Shown piece by piece: positions 1-9,223 of a stretch of DNA of 64,000 nt; the first letter of the stretch is position 1, and each line of letters opens with the position of its first letter. The translations under genes were made by a program, and so were the position numbers. The notes under the pieces are model-generated. The model made no database searches. It was not told the origin of the DNA and worked only from the letters and a program-made list of their open reading frames with translations. The DNA is from Streptomyces toxytricini (GTDB taxonomy: Bacteria > Actinomycetota > Actinomycetes > Streptomycetales > Streptomycetaceae), in contig NZ_BMTY01000028.1 in NCBI RefSeq assembly GCF_014649915.1, forward strand, positions 1-64,000, in the 5' to 3' direction.

Positions 1-3000
1 CGCCGCCGGGGCCCCCGGATCGGCGAGCAGCGCCGCGAACCGCGGATCGTGGACGCACCGCAGCGCCACCTCGACCGGAAGGGGCTGCTGGGCGGTGCCG
101 CGCAGCAGCGCCACGTGCGGATCGCCGCCGGTGGAGTCGAGCAGGGCGGGACGCAGAGCGGGCATGAACCTGCTGTCGTCGGCAACGGTCACCAGGGCCC
201 CGTACTCCTCGGCCCTCCCGTCGGTCCGGGTCGGGGCTCCGGCCGCCTTGCGGAGCTCGCGGAGGTCGACGCGCCGGCCCAGGTCGAGCAGCAGCCCGGG
301 GGCCGCCAGCCGCTCCCGTACGGCGGCGAGCGCCGCGGGCAGCCGGCTCCGGGCGGGGTCGCCGGCGGGCAGCCGGTGGGCGAGCCACGCGGTCATGGCG
401 ACGGCGCCCAGCAGGACGCGGGCGGAGAAGGCGTCGGCCGCGGGGCCCTTGGGTACGGCCCGGTCGTGGCCGAGCTCCCACTCGGCGTCGCTGCTGAGCT
501 CGGGCGCGTTCTGCGGGTCGAGGACGGCGGGCAGGGCGCGCACGGCGGGCCACCACGTACGGACCTCGTGGGCCGCTTCGGCGGCGAGCCGGTCGGGGAT
601 GCGGGTGCGGCGGCCGACGCGACGGTTCCAGACCTCCGCAGCAGCGGCCGCGTCCGGGCCGTCGGTCCACAGCCGCGCCGGGTCGCGGGGCAGCAGCGCC
701 GCCACCAGGGCACGCCGCACGTCCGCGGGCAGGCAGCGGAGGTCCGCACGGGCGGCTTCGGCGTCGGCGGCCCGCACGTCGAGCAGGGTGCGCTGTTCGG
801 CGGTCAGGAAGCCGCGGTCGTCGCTGTCGACGGCGGGGAGCCCGGCGACCACGAGCCGGGCGAGGGTGTCGGTGGTGCCGGTGAGCCGGGCGAACGCGTC
901 GGCCGCCGCCGGTGTCCAGGGGACCGGCCCGCGCTCGGCGGCGCCGTCGAGGAACCGGCTCAGCCAGCCGGCCTCCCGCTCCGGGTCGCCCAGCGGTTCG
1001 ACGGCGCGGGCGCTGTAGGCGTGGGGCAGCTCGAAACGGCCCTCGGGGTCGTACTGGAGGCCCTCGATCCGATAGCCGTCCGGTACGGGCGTGCAGGGCC
1101 CGGTGGTGGCGAGGAAGGCCCCGCCGCCCAGCGGCAGCAAGCCGCGGTGCTGGGGCTGCGATTCGGTGCCGTCGGGCCGGCGCAGGGCGCGCGCGTCGAG
1201 ATGGAGGACGGCGCTGCGCCAGCGCCCGGCGGCCGCGGAGTCCAGCCCGAGCCGGTCCCACGCCCGCAGCAGCCCGAGCAGGGCCTCCCGCTCCTCGTCA
1301 CCGGTGGCCGCGGCGGCGGCCCGGTAGGCGACGGCGCCGGGCTGTCCGAGCAGCGGGAGCCAGGCGACGGTGCACCACGGCAGGGAGGGTACGTCGCCGT
1401 GGAGGCGGCCGGGTACGGCCGTGGCGGCGGTGTCGGCGGCCGCCGCGGCGAAGGCGGACAGCGTGGCGGACAGTGCGTGGGCGCCGCGGCCCACCCAGTC
1501 GCGGTGCACGATGCCGCTGATGCCCCGCAGAGCGAGCCCGATGATCCGGTCATCGGGCCCGTCCGGCTCCTGCGGCTCCGCCTCATCGCCCCGGCCGGCG
1601 CCGAGGCCCCGGTCCAGCAATTTCTGCTGATCAAGGGTGAACGCGAGCAGGTCGACGACACCCCGCACGAGCACCGGGTCGGTGACCTGCGGCAGTGCGT
1701 CCCGCACCACGGGCAGCAGGACCTCGGCGATGTCGGCGCGGGCCGACCCGCCGGCGGCTGCGGCGCTGCCGGCGGCGATGAGGGCGGCGGCGGCCGGGGC
1801 GTCGACACCCCGCAGCGCGAGCGAGCCGTGCGGGTCGCGGGGGCGCAGGCAGTACCAGTGGTCGGCGGGCGGCATCGGCGGTGCTCCGGCGGGAAGGCCG
1901 GCGGGCCGGCTTCCCGTACGCGTGTCGGCGGTGACGGTGCCGTCCGGATCGGTGATGCGGAACTCGCTCCACACCTGCGACAGGGCGCGCGGCCGGCCGT
2001 CGCCGGGGAAGACGGCGGCGCCGAACGGCACCTCGGCGCCCTGCGGCACGGTGACGGTGCGTCCGGCGGCATCGCCGCCCCACCAGCCGCCGTCGGGCAG
2101 CTCGGCAACCCGCCAGCCGAGCAGTCCGCCGACGGGCGGGGAGAGCACGGATCCCCCGACCACGACGCCGGGCCGCAGCCGACAGTCCTCCTCGCGCAGG
2201 ACGGCACCCGGGGGCAGGCAGGACGCGGCGCCGGGGAAGGCCGGAAGGGAGCGCGGTCCGAGACGGTCCGCGGCCGGATCGTACTCTGCCCACCCGCCGG
2301 GCTTTCCGTCCACGCCGGCTTCGTCCCAGGCCCAGTACGCCCGCCCGTCGCCGATCACCGGCCGCTCCACGGGCAACCTCGTGTCGCCGCGGCGCAGGAC
2401 GCCCGCCCCGGTGGCGCGGCCGCCACCCGGCAGCGGCAGCCCGGCGTGCTCCGGCCCGAGCCGCCAGGCCGACCGGCCGCCCGTGTCGAGGGTGAAGACG
2501 TCCGCGGGAGCGCTGTGCCAGTAGGCCTTCGCCTCCCCCGGCCGGTTCCAGTACCGCCAGCAGACCAGCAGCTCGCCGTCGACGTAGTGCAGACCGAGGG
2601 TGCGATGGCCGGCTTCGTAGGGGATGCGCAGGTCGTGGACGAGAACAGTGCCCTCGGCGTCGATCACCCGCACGTGCCGCTGGTTCGCCACCACCAGGTG
2701 CGGCCAGGCGCTCGTGACGCTCACCTCACGGCGGTCGCCGTCGGGGGCGAGTACGGCAAGGGCCTCCTCCCAGGCGGGCCACGTCAGCTCCTGGAACAGA
2801 CCACCCCGCACACTGCGGGCGAGGAGGTCGGCGAGGTCGGTGGCAGCAGCCTCCGCCACCTCCTCCGGGGCAAGGGCGAGAATGCCGGCGGGCAGCCGTG
2901 CGAGGCGGCCCACCGCCGCCGGCAGGTGCGGCAGCCCGGTGCGGGCACAGGCACGGGCCAGCCCGCGCACCCAGTCGGCGAGCAGGATGCGGCCGCCGGG

Positions 3001-4500
3001 GGCCGCGGCCAGTCGGCGCAGAACGGTCCTGGCGGCCTCCGTGTCGGGCAGGGCGTCCGCGGCCCGTGCGAAGGCGGGCCGGAACCGCCCGTCGGCGGCG
3101 AGGCCGCCGAGGTCGCGACGCTGCTCCCCGGCGGCCCAGTCCTCCAGGGCGAGGGCGTCGCCTGCACCGGGGGCGGCAACAGGGACTTCGAGCACGAGCA
3201 GCAGATCCAGCAGATCCACGTCCGCCCCGCCGATCCGCAGCCCTTCACCGCGTTCGGCGAGTTCGGCGCGCAGCCGCCCGGCGCAGCGCTCGGCCAGGTC
3301 CAGCAGCGCGGGCAGGCCGGGGCGCGGGCCCCAGCCGCTGCGCCGGGCGGCGCACAGCCGCTCCAGCCAGCCGGCGGTGCCGTCGGGACTGCGCTCTTCC
3401 TCGGCCGCAGCCTCCAGGACGAGGCCGTCCGTGGCGCCGGTCTCCCGGAGGAGGTCCAGCCAGAACCCGACGGTGTCTTCACCATCCGCATCCACGGGCG
3501 GGGTGAGCGCGAGCAGGGTGCCCCGCACGGCGGGGTCGCGCCGGGCGAGGTCGGCGAGGGCGCTGCGGTGGGCCCGCCACCAGGCGGCGGTCGCGTGCCG
3601 GGTGGCGGGCAGCCGCAGGAGTTCGGCAACGTGCTCGCGCTCGGCCGCGGCGGGGTCGATTCCGGCGGCGCGCGCCAGGCGGCGCAGTGCGGCGGCGGCC
3701 TGCGTGGCGGGCGCGGTGCCGCCCGCGGTACGGCGCACGCACAGCCGGCGGAACCGCTCGTAGGCCACGTCCGCGGGCAGCCGCTGCTCCAGGTCCTTGG
3801 CGTATCCGGTGAGCGCCCGCACGGGCAGCGCACCGGCGAGGGCGAACTCCAGGAAGACGGCGTCCACCCGGTCCTGGTCGACACCAAGGCCGTGTACGGC
3901 CTCGCTCTTCCGCGCCTGCGCGAACAGCTGGCCGGCCATGGCGGGCTGCTCCGCGGCAAGGAAACCGCGCGCGGCCTCCTCCAGCACGAAGGGCAGCAGA
4001 AGGGGCACGGAGGCGGCCAGCCGCTCGACGAGCCGCCGACACGCCTTCATGGCGGCCTTGGGCCGGCTCTTGGCCTGCCGCCCCAGGATCTCCAACTCGG
4101 GCACGAGGGCCAAAGCCTGGTTCCCGCACTCCGGGTGGTGCACGAGAACCCAGTCGGGGAAGCGCAGAGGGGTCTCCCGACCCACCCCCACGACGGCGGG
4201 CACACCGTCGCGCACGAGCCCGAGAAAGGCGGCGGCCCGATCCTCGCAGTCCCCCCGCCCGAGGGGCGCCAACCGCACCACGACCCGCCCGTCGGGCAGC
4301 CCGCCATGCCGGTACCGCCGCGCGGCGACCTCCACCGCCCCGACCTGCCCGACTTCCCCGAACTGTCCGACGGGCACGACGCCCCCGGCATCAAGCACCC
4401 GAGCCGCCCGCGCATCAGCGTCCCCGGACCCGCCCAGGGCGGCTCCGGGACCGCACACGGGCGTGGCGTCGTCGGTACTCGTGGCCGTCATGGTGTTCAT
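1..4500 (-). CDS. very large protein of unknown function, 3' end outside window
   Basis: A single minus-strand frame is open from the ATG at 4500 to the left edge (1500 codons, no stop reached). The start is supported by GAGGA six bases upstream; a second in-frame ATG lies three codons on. The product reads as a soluble, helix-rich, Ala/Leu/Arg-rich protein with stretches such as RFMPALRPALLD and RCVHDPRFAALLADP near the edge. I see no signal peptide, membrane segment or catalytic motif. The repeated helical look could suit a scaffold or alpha-solenoid, but that is inference. I do not recognise a named family. The opposite strand is also open for 1579 codons, but that translation is Gly/Gln/Arg-rich without protein-like pattern and is a GC-bias shadow. 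Existence of the gene is secure; its function is unknown. Confidence 0.8.
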   Translation of the reverse strand, partial: MNTMTATSTDDATPVCGPGAALGGSGDADARAARVLDAGGVVPVGQFGEVGQVGAVEVAARRYRHGGLPDGRVVVRLAPLGRGDCEDRAAAFLGLVRDGVPAVVGVGRETPLRFPDWVLVHHPECGNQALALVPELEILGRQAKSRPKAAMKACRRLVERLAASVPLLLPFVLEEAARGFLAAEQPAMAGQLFAQARKSEAVHGLGVDQDRVDAVFLEFALAGALPVRALTGYAKDLEQRLPADVAYERFRRLCVRRTAGGTAPATQAAAALRRLARAAGIDPAAAEREHVAELLRLPATRHATAAWWRAHRSALADLARRDPAVRGTLLALTPPVDADGEDTVGFWLDLLRETGATDGLVLEAAAEEERSPDGTAGWLERLCAARRSGWGPRPGLPALLDLAERCAGRLRAELAERGEGLRIGGADVDLLDLLLVLEVPVAAPGAGDALALEDWAAGEQRRDLGGLAADGRFRPAFARAADALPDTEAARTVLRRLAAAPGGRILLADWVRGLARACARTGLPHLPAAVGRLARLPAGILALAPEEVAEAAATDLADLLARSVRGGLFQELTWPAWEEALAVLAPDGDRREVSVTSAWPHLVVANQRHVRVIDAEGTVLVHDLRIPYEAGHRTLGLHYVDGELLVCWRYWNRPGEAKAYWHSAPADVFTLDTGGRSAWRLGPEHAGLPLPGGGRATGAGVLRRGDTRLPVERPVIGDGRAYWAWDEAGVDGKPGGWAEYDPAADRLGPRSLPAFPGAASCLPPGAVLREEDCRLRPGVVVGGSVLSPPVGGLLGWRVAELPDGGWWGGDAAGRTVTVPQGAEVPFGAAVFPGDGRPRALSQVWSEFRITDPDGTVTADTRTGSRPAGLPAGAPPMPPADHWYCLRPRDPHGSLALRGVDAPAAAALIAAGSAAAAGGSARADIAEVLLPVVRDALPQVTDPVLVRGVVDLLAFTLDQQKLLDRGLGAGRGDEAEPQEPDGPDDRIIGLALRGISGIVHRDWVGRGAHALSATLSAFAAAAADTAATAVPGRLHGDVPSLPWCTVAWLPLLGQPGAVAYRAAAAATGDEEREALLGLLRAWDRLGLDSAAAGRWRSAVLHLDARALRRPDGTESQPQHRGLLPLGGGAFLATTGPCTPVPDGYRIEGLQYDPEGRFELPHAYSARAVEPLGDPEREAGWLSRFLDGAAERGPVPWTPAAADAFARLTGTTDTLARLVVAGLPAVDSDDRGFLTAEQRTLLDVRAADAEAARADLRCLPADVRRALVAALLPRDPARLWTDGPDAAAAAEVWNRRVGRRTRIPDRLAAEAAHEVRTWWPAVRALPAVLDPQNAPELSSDAEWELGHDRAVPKGPAADAFSARVLLGAVAMTAWLAHRLPAGDPARSRLPAALAAVRERLAAPGLLLDLGRRVDLRELRKAAGAPTRTDGRAEEYGALVTVADDSRFMPALRPALLDSTGGDPHVALLRGTAQQPLPVEVALRCVHDPRFAALLADPGAPAA

Positions 4501-5084
4501 CGCGCGTCCTCGCCCTGTTCCGTGTGCCACCGCCCTCCCCGGCGTGCCGGCGAATGCCGTCCGGCCTGCGGTGTCAGCGGGACCCTAACGGCCGCCACCG
4601 ACAGCGACACCGCCGGCCCCGAGGAGCGTCAGCCGCCGATCCCCCGGGCGCTCCGACGCGTCCCTGCCTCCCGACGACGTCCTGAACGGCGTTTCCCGCA
4701 ACCACGGCCACCCCGACCGCCGAGACGGCCCCGTAGCCAGGCTCAAGGCGACAAGTCGCCGGCCCCGGCGCCGATCAGGGACTGCTGATGCCGGTGGTGC
4801 GGGACGCGGCGGCCGGGGCGGGAGAGCAGCGGCTCTGATCCGCCCGGCAGGCCATGGTCCCTCCAGGCCATTCCCCCGGGGGCTTCCCGGCAGCTTGTTG
4901 GCGTTCCGGGGCGGGTCGTCCTGTCAAGGGTGGCCGAAGGCCATCGCGCAGCGACGCGACGACGAAGGAGGAGCGCCCTTTACAGGGCGGCCCGCCCCGG
5001 AAGGACAATGGGCTGCCGGGACACCCCCCGCACCCACCGACCCCGACCGGCCGGCTCCTGCCGAACCGACACCCCCGCTCCGCC
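4501..5084. other. 584-bp intergenic region, no gene supported
   Basis: This gap separates the 5' end of the large minus-strand gene from the 3' end of the membrane glycosyltransferase. The small open frames in it lack a ribosome site and protein-like composition. It holds the promoter region of the large gene (4501 to about 4650) and, further right, the inverted-repeat element at 4881-5025. Confidence 0.6.
4881..5025. repeat. imperfect long inverted repeat element
   Basis: The left arm (4881-4933) and the reverse complement of the right arm (4973-5025) align over about 53 bases with roughly a quarter mismatches. Shared blocks include TCCCGGCAGC and TTCCGGGGCGGG. The 39-base centre between the arms begins just inside a small GGCC-GAA-GGCC hairpin at 4932-4942. 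An RNA from either strand would fold into a long hairpin. The arrangement resembles a MITE-like or REP-like interspersed element; I infer it is a dispersed repeat, and only a genome search would show copy number. Confidence 0.6.
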
Positions 5085-6566
5085 TCACCCCCGGGGCGCC
5101 ACACGAGCCGTATACCCCCCGGGCAGCACGTATGCCGGCCAGGCCCGGGCGTACTCCGGCGCCCGGGCGGCGCCCGCGGCCGTGATCACGGCGACCGGCA
5201 TCCGCCGCCCGAGGGACGCCAGCCCGTCGGCGGTGGTGCTGCCGTCGTGGCCGCCGACCTGGCGGGACGCGCAGCCCGTGTAGTAGGCGAGCGGGATGGC
5301 CTCGTCCCCGCTCAGCACGCAGGGGCGACGCACGTCCAGCCGGTGCAGGGCGGCGGCCGCGGCCGCGAGTTCGCGGTGCCGGTCGCGGCTGCGTTCGCTG
5401 ACGCGGAGGAGCACTGCGGCCTGTACGGCGGCGTGCAGCACGATCACGCCGGCCAGCACCCCGTACGCCGCCCTGCGCCGGCCGGCGGTGCGCGCCCGGT
5501 CCCGTACGACTCCGAAAGCGGCCGCCACGCACTCGGCGACCGGCACGGCCAGCAGGGCGTAGGCGGGCAGCAGGAAGCGCGGGGCGGCGTAGTCGACGGT
5601 GAACAGGTAGGGCAGTGCCAGACAGACCCCGGCGGCGGCGACGACGGCGGCCGTCCGGCCGCGGCCGGCCCGGCGGGCCGCGACCGTGCCCGCAACGACG
5701 AGCAGCGGAAGGACGAGCCACCAGGCGGCCGTCCAGGGATGGTTCCAGGCCGTGTCGCAGGGCCGGCACAGGGTCACTCCGACGAGGCTGCGCGCGTGGT
5801 CGTCGACGGCGAAGTGCGCGCCGATGCCGCCCTGGATCTCGCTCGCGCGGGCGAGGCGGGCGGCGAGTCCGCCGTACGAGGTGTACGCCTCCACCACCCA
5901 CGGCACGGCTCCCGCCAGCACACCGAAGGACGGCGCCGCCCACAGCAGGGGCCGCCGCAGGCCGGCCGTCAGCAGGGCCGCGCCGGTGAGCGGGAGCGCC
6001 AGCCACACCCCGTCCACGGGCCGCATGACCGTCACGAAGGCGACGGCCCCGCCCGCGCAGACCGCGGCGGCCCGACCGCCCCCGCCGGGACGCTCCGCCC
6101 GGAGCAGCCAGCCGGCCGCGGCGAGGGCGCCCAGCGCGCACCACAGGTTGGGCATGGCGCGCGGGCCGTAGTAGGTGGTGACCCACAGTCCGGCGAAGAG
6201 CAGCCCGGCGCAGCCGAGCACGGGCGGCGGCAGGAGGCGCCGCCACACGCGCAGGGCGAGGAACAGTGCACCGGAGGAGAGCAGCGCGAGCCAGACGCGC
6301 AGCGCGGTGGTCGAGGTGGTGAGCGCGGCGACGGGCGCGGCGAGGTACGAGATGCCCCGCGCCCGGGGCGCCGAGAAGAACGCGGCGGGAGTTCCGGGCT
6401 GCACTTGGCTCACGTAGACGATCTCGTCCCAGCCGAGCGAGGAGCCCGGTACGACGACGGCGAGTTGCACGAGCGCGAACGCGACGACAGGCCCCGCCGT
6501 CCAGGGCAGGGCGGACGCCCCCCGGACGGGCGGGGCGGCCGGCGGGGCCAGGGGGACTGCGGCCAT
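5085..6566 (-). CDS. GT-C type membrane glycosyltransferase-like protein
   Basis: Polytopic membrane protein of 493 residues with about 10-12 hydrophobic segments. The first extracytoplasmic loop carries SLGWDE at about residues 42-47, placed like the acidic catalytic motif of GT-C enzymes of the ArnT/PMT superfamily, which move sugars from polyprenyl-phosphate carriers to targets outside the membrane. A second loop segment with RARGISYLAAPV also fits. The C-terminal 110 residues are soluble and extracytoplasmic. The ATG at 6566 has GGAAGG eight bases upstream. It lies downstream of the methyltransferase on the same strand, separated by a 194-bp spacer with a hexanucleotide repeat, so co-transcription is possible but not tight. 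Acceptor and donor cannot be told. Family-level call is moderately sure. Confidence 0.75.
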   Translation of the reverse strand: MAAVPLAPPAAPPVRGASALPWTAGPVVAFALVQLAVVVPGSSLGWDEIVYVSQVQPGTPAAFFSAPRARGISYLAAPVAALTTSTTALRVWLALLSSGALFLALRVWRRLLPPPVLGCAGLLFAGLWVTTYYGPRAMPNLWCALGALAAAGWLLRAERPGGGGRAAAVCAGGAVAFVTVMRPVDGVWLALPLTGAALLTAGLRRPLLWAAPSFGVLAGAVPWVVEAYTSYGGLAARLARASEIQGGIGAHFAVDDHARSLVGVTLCRPCDTAWNHPWTAAWWLVLPLLVVAGTVAARRAGRGRTAAVVAAAGVCLALPYLFTVDYAAPRFLLPAYALLAVPVAECVAAAFGVVRDRARTAGRRRAAYGVLAGVIVLHAAVQAAVLLRVSERSRDRHRELAAAAAALHRLDVRRPCVLSGDEAIPLAYYTGCASRQVGGHDGSTTADGLASLGRRMPVAVITAAGAARAPEYARAWPAYVLPGGYTARVAPRG

Positions 6567-6630
6567 GTCCGATCCTTCCTGTGGCGAGGCCCGGCGCCGA
6601 CGGGCACCAACGACGAAGGCGACGCCCGGC

Positions 6631-6700
6631 GAAGCCGGAGCCGGAGCCGGCGCCGAAGCCGAAGCGGAAGCCGGAGCCGGAGCCGGAGCAGAAGCCGAAG
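6631..6700. repeat. hexanucleotide tandem repeat, unit GRAGCC, about 11.7 copies
   Basis: Seventy bases made of near-perfect GAAGCC and GGAGCC units, with single-base variants (GGCGCC, GAAGCG, GGAGCA). It sits between two minus-strand genes, upstream of the glycosyltransferase start. It is non-coding as far as I can see, and is a candidate for slippage-driven length variation. Confidence 0.85.
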
Positions 6701-6760
6701 ATCAGCCGGTGACGGACACCCGGCCGGCCCCGAATCAGCGGGCAAACGACGACCCTCCGC

Positions 6761-7735
6761 TCAGTCGACCCGCTCCAGCGCCATCCGCAGCACCGTGCAC
6801 CGGTGTTCGCGCATGAAACGCAGCGTCGCCCGCTGCTCCCGGATGAGGTCGTCCACGGCCTGGCGGCCGATCAGCCGCGCGCCCTGGTCGCGGTGGGCGA
6901 TGCAGCGTTCCATCCAGCACTGGAGGGTGCGGGCCCCGTCATCGGGGTCGTCACGCAGTTCGGCGACGGTGAACAGGCCGCGGGCGGCCTCGACGAGCTC
7001 GGAGCGGGTCGGCACGAAGCATTCGGGGAAGACCCGGCGGGAGGAGTGCAGGCCCTCCCGGAGATTGCGTACGGCGTCCCGGACGTCCCGCGGACGGAAG
7101 CCGAGCCGAAGCCCCTGGGGTCCGCCGTCCGGGTCGAGCATGCGGGCCGGGAGCAGCATGGAGGCCAGCCAGCCGCGCGCGTTCCACGCGTTCGACTGGA
7201 CGGCGAGCCGTCCGCCGGGGCGCAGCCAGCCGTGGCAGCGTTCGAAGAACAGGCGGTAGCGGGCGACGCGCTGGGAGCGGCGGATCGTGCTGCCGGCGAA
7301 GTGCTCCATCGCCTCGATCGCGAACACGGCGTCGTACAGGGCGTCGGGCAGGTGGTCGATCCAGTTTTCCAGGCGCACCTCGCAGCCGGGCCATTCCCTG
7401 CTGCGGACGTACTCGACCTGGGAGGCGCTGACGTTGAGGCCCACGACGTGGCGGACGTCGTGCACCTCGGTCAGGCGGTGCATCATGCTGCCCCAGCCGC
7501 AGCCGACGTCGAGGACGCGGGAGGCGCCCTCGGCTCGGGCGGCGCGGGCGTGCAGGTCGAGTTTGCGGACCTGTGCCGTTTCCAGGGTGTCGCCGTCCTC
7601 CCATCGGGCGAGGGAGTAGACGAGGTCGGGGCCGAGGGCGAGCCGGTAGAAGTCCCCGAGGAAGTCGTAGTGGTGCCGGATCGCCTCGTCTGAGCTGCCC
7701 TTGTAGCCGATTGCAGAGTGCTTCGCTCGGTTCAA
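6761..7735 (-). CDS. SAM-dependent methyltransferase, cyclopropane-fatty-acid synthase-like
   Basis: Protein of 324 residues with the CFA/mycolic acid methyltransferase layout. An N-terminal HYDFLGDFYRLALG segment is followed by the SAM motif VLDVGCGWGSMM at about residues 74-85, then GLNVSASQVEYV, then AIEAMEHF where CFA synthases have the catalytic acidic motif after strand 4. The family alkylates lipids or polyketide and other carbon acceptors using SAM; the substrate here is unknown. The start is a TTG at 7735, because no ATG or GTG in this frame precedes the conserved HYD segment; the ribosome site is weak. The glycosyltransferase lies downstream on the same strand, compatible with a shared lipid or envelope role, which is inference. 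Confidence 0.82.
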   Translation of the reverse strand: MNRAKHSAIGYKGSSDEAIRHHYDFLGDFYRLALGPDLVYSLARWEDGDTLETAQVRKLDLHARAARAEGASRVLDVGCGWGSMMHRLTEVHDVRHVVGLNVSASQVEYVRSREWPGCEVRLENWIDHLPDALYDAVFAIEAMEHFAGSTIRRSQRVARYRLFFERCHGWLRPGGRLAVQSNAWNARGWLASMLLPARMLDPDGGPQGLRLGFRPRDVRDAVRNLREGLHSSRRVFPECFVPTRSELVEAARGLFTVAELRDDPDDGARTLQCWMERCIAHRDQGARLIGRQAVDDLIREQRATLRFMREHRCTVLRMALERVD

Positions 7736-7920
7736 CGCTCACCGTCCGGGGAGGAGTGCGGGGGTCCGCATTCCTTCCGGGGCCCGGCTCCGAATAAACG
7801 GGGGGTCGCCCACCCGAGGGCGTCCGCGGCGGCGTACGGGCGCGGCGGGGCCGGGCCGCGGGCCGGGTCGGCGGACGGGGAGGGTCCCGGCGGTCGGGCG
7901 ACCCGGCGGCCCGCCCGATG

Positions 7921-8439
7921 TCAGGCGGCCGCCGCGTCCTGCAGGATCCGGTGCCCGTCGCGCAGCAGTCCGGGCACGAACTTGTGGTGCAGCGGCGTCA
8001 GCCGGGTCCACACGCGGGCGCCGGACGGCTTTCGGTAGCGGATGAACGTGGAGAGCGACGCCTGCCCCTCCTCCACGCGGAGCACGAGCTGGCTCGTGAT
8101 CATGCGGGAGTGCGCTTCCAGGCGGATCCAGTCGTCGCCGCGGCCGTCGATCTCCCATCCGGCGACGCAACCGGGGGTCGGCCGGCCCTGCAGGCGCAGG
8201 CCGAGTATCCGGCGCCACACGAACTGGCCCTGCCAGCCGGCGGCGTCCTCGAGCACGGCGCACGCCCACTGCTCCGGCGACCGGGCGGCGACGCCGGCGG
8301 TGGTGAGGGTGAAGAGGTCGGCGTAGTCGGGTTCGGCGAGTGTGCTGAGGCGGCGTACCGCGTCGGGCAGGACGAGGTGCTGCCGCACCGCCGGTACGGC
8401 GCCGCCGGCTTCGCTTCCTGCTTCCGAATCGACCGTCAT
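7921..8439 (-). CDS. START/SRPBCC-like protein (DUF2867-like)
   Basis: A 172-residue soluble protein. The pattern WRRILGLRLQGR, then GWEIDGRGDDWIRLEAHS, then SQLVLRVEEGQASLSTFIRY suits the curved-sheet START-like fold of SRPBCC/DUF2867 proteins, which bind small hydrophobic ligands or act as ligand-modifying enzymes. The ATG at 8439 is preceded by GGGAGAAGG; the frame stays open upstream but without a better start. It is divergent from a TetR regulator across 94 bp that contain a palindrome, so it is probably the regulator's target, and its ligand may be related to the inducer. The exact biochemical role cannot be read from the sequence. Confidence 0.65.
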   Translation of the reverse strand: MTVDSEAGSEAGGAVPAVRQHLVLPDAVRRLSTLAEPDYADLFTLTTAGVAARSPEQWACAVLEDAAGWQGQFVWRRILGLRLQGRPTPGCVAGWEIDGRGDDWIRLEAHSRMITSQLVLRVEEGQASLSTFIRYRKPSGARVWTRLTPLHHKFVPGLLRDGHRILQDAAAA

Positions 8440-8491
8440 GGCCTTCTCCCTTCGGGCGGTTTTCCATTCCGGAATCCCGATCGGCAACGTA

Positions 8492-8513
8492 ACATACGTA
8501 CATGACTGTATGT
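8492..8513. promoter_or_regulatory. candidate TetR operator palindrome
   Basis: ACATAC and GTATGT form perfect 6-base arms around a 10-base spacer in the divergent intergenic region of the START-like gene and the TetR gene. It lies 20 bp before the TetR start and is AT-rich relative to its surroundings, as expected for an autoregulatory site. Confidence 0.6.
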
Positions 8514-8533
8514 AAGACGGAGGGGTCGACCCC

Positions 8534-9223
8534 ATGAGCCCGGAGGCCGACGGCGGGGCCGACCACGGGGCCGAGACCCGCCGCCCGACCCAGCGGGCCG
8601 CCGGCCGCCGCACCCAGGCCGACCGGCGTGCCCGGACTCGCAGCGCCCTGCTGGAGGCCGCCGCGCGCGGCCTGTCCCGGCACGGGTACGCGAACCTGGT
8701 GCTGGAGCGGGTGGCCGCGGAGGCCGGATACACGCGGGGCGCGCTGTACCACCAGTTCGCGGGCAAGGAGGAGCTCGCGCTGGCGGTGGTGCGGTGGGTG
8801 GACGAGACGTGGGCGGCGGAGGTCGGCGACCCGGCGGCCGCCGAGGCCGATCCGGTGGCCGGGCTGATGCTGATGGCGCGCGGCCACGCCGTCTACTGCC
8901 GGCGCGACGTGGCGGGGGTCATCAGGGTGCTGGCGATCGAGTTCGCCGGCCGGGACCACTCGGTGGCGCGTGAGCTGGGCCGGATCCTCGGCAAGCTCAC
9001 GGGCGACGTGGAGCGGCGCATCGCGGAGGGGCGGCGCAGCGGCGCGATCCCGCCGGGCCCGCCGGCGGCGGACACCGCGCGGGCCTGCCTCGGCGCGATG
9101 GAAGGGCTCGTGAGCCACGACCTGATCGGCCCGCCGCACGACGTCGAGCTGGCGGAGCGCGCCGTACGCGGCGTCCTGGGCCTGCCGCCCGCCGCACCTT
9201 GCACCCCGGTCACGGCTCGATGA
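8534..9223 (+). CDS. TetR-family transcriptional regulator
   Basis: A 229-residue protein. The N-terminal helix-turn-helix spans about residues 33-80, with RSALLEAAARGLSRHGY, then VAAEAGYTRGALYHQFAGKEELALAV, the classic TetR recognition-helix signature. The C-terminal half is an alpha-helical ligand and dimerisation domain. Residues 1-30 are an extra Arg/Thr-rich tail. The ATG at 8534 has GGAGGGG eight bases upstream. It is divergent from the START-like gene over a palindrome at 8492-8513, implying auto-repression and repression of that neighbour. Its 3' end overlaps the convergent response regulator gene by 14 bp. Confidence 0.92.
   Translation: MSPEADGGADHGAETRRPTQRAAGRRTQADRRARTRSALLEAAARGLSRHGYANLVLERVAAEAGYTRGALYHQFAGKEELALAVVRWVDETWAAEVGDPAAAEADPVAGLMLMARGHAVYCRRDVAGVIRVLAIEFAGRDHSVARELGRILGKLTGDVERRIAEGRRSGAIPPGPPAADTARACLGAMEGLVSHDLIGPPHDVELAERAVRGVLGLPPAAPCTPVTAR

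Noticed and set aside
49..4788. 1579-codon open frame on the plus strand
   Set aside because: Its translation is Gly/Gln/Arg/Pro-rich with no protein-like pattern; the minus strand in the same place reads as a coherent helical protein with ribosome site, so the plus frame is a GC-bias shadow.
7747..7782. Hairpin upstream of the methyltransferase gene
   Set aside because: A stem with GGAGTGCGG and CCGCATTCC needs a G-U pair and lies in a position without a gene ending on that strand, apart from the START-like gene on the far side; too weak to list.
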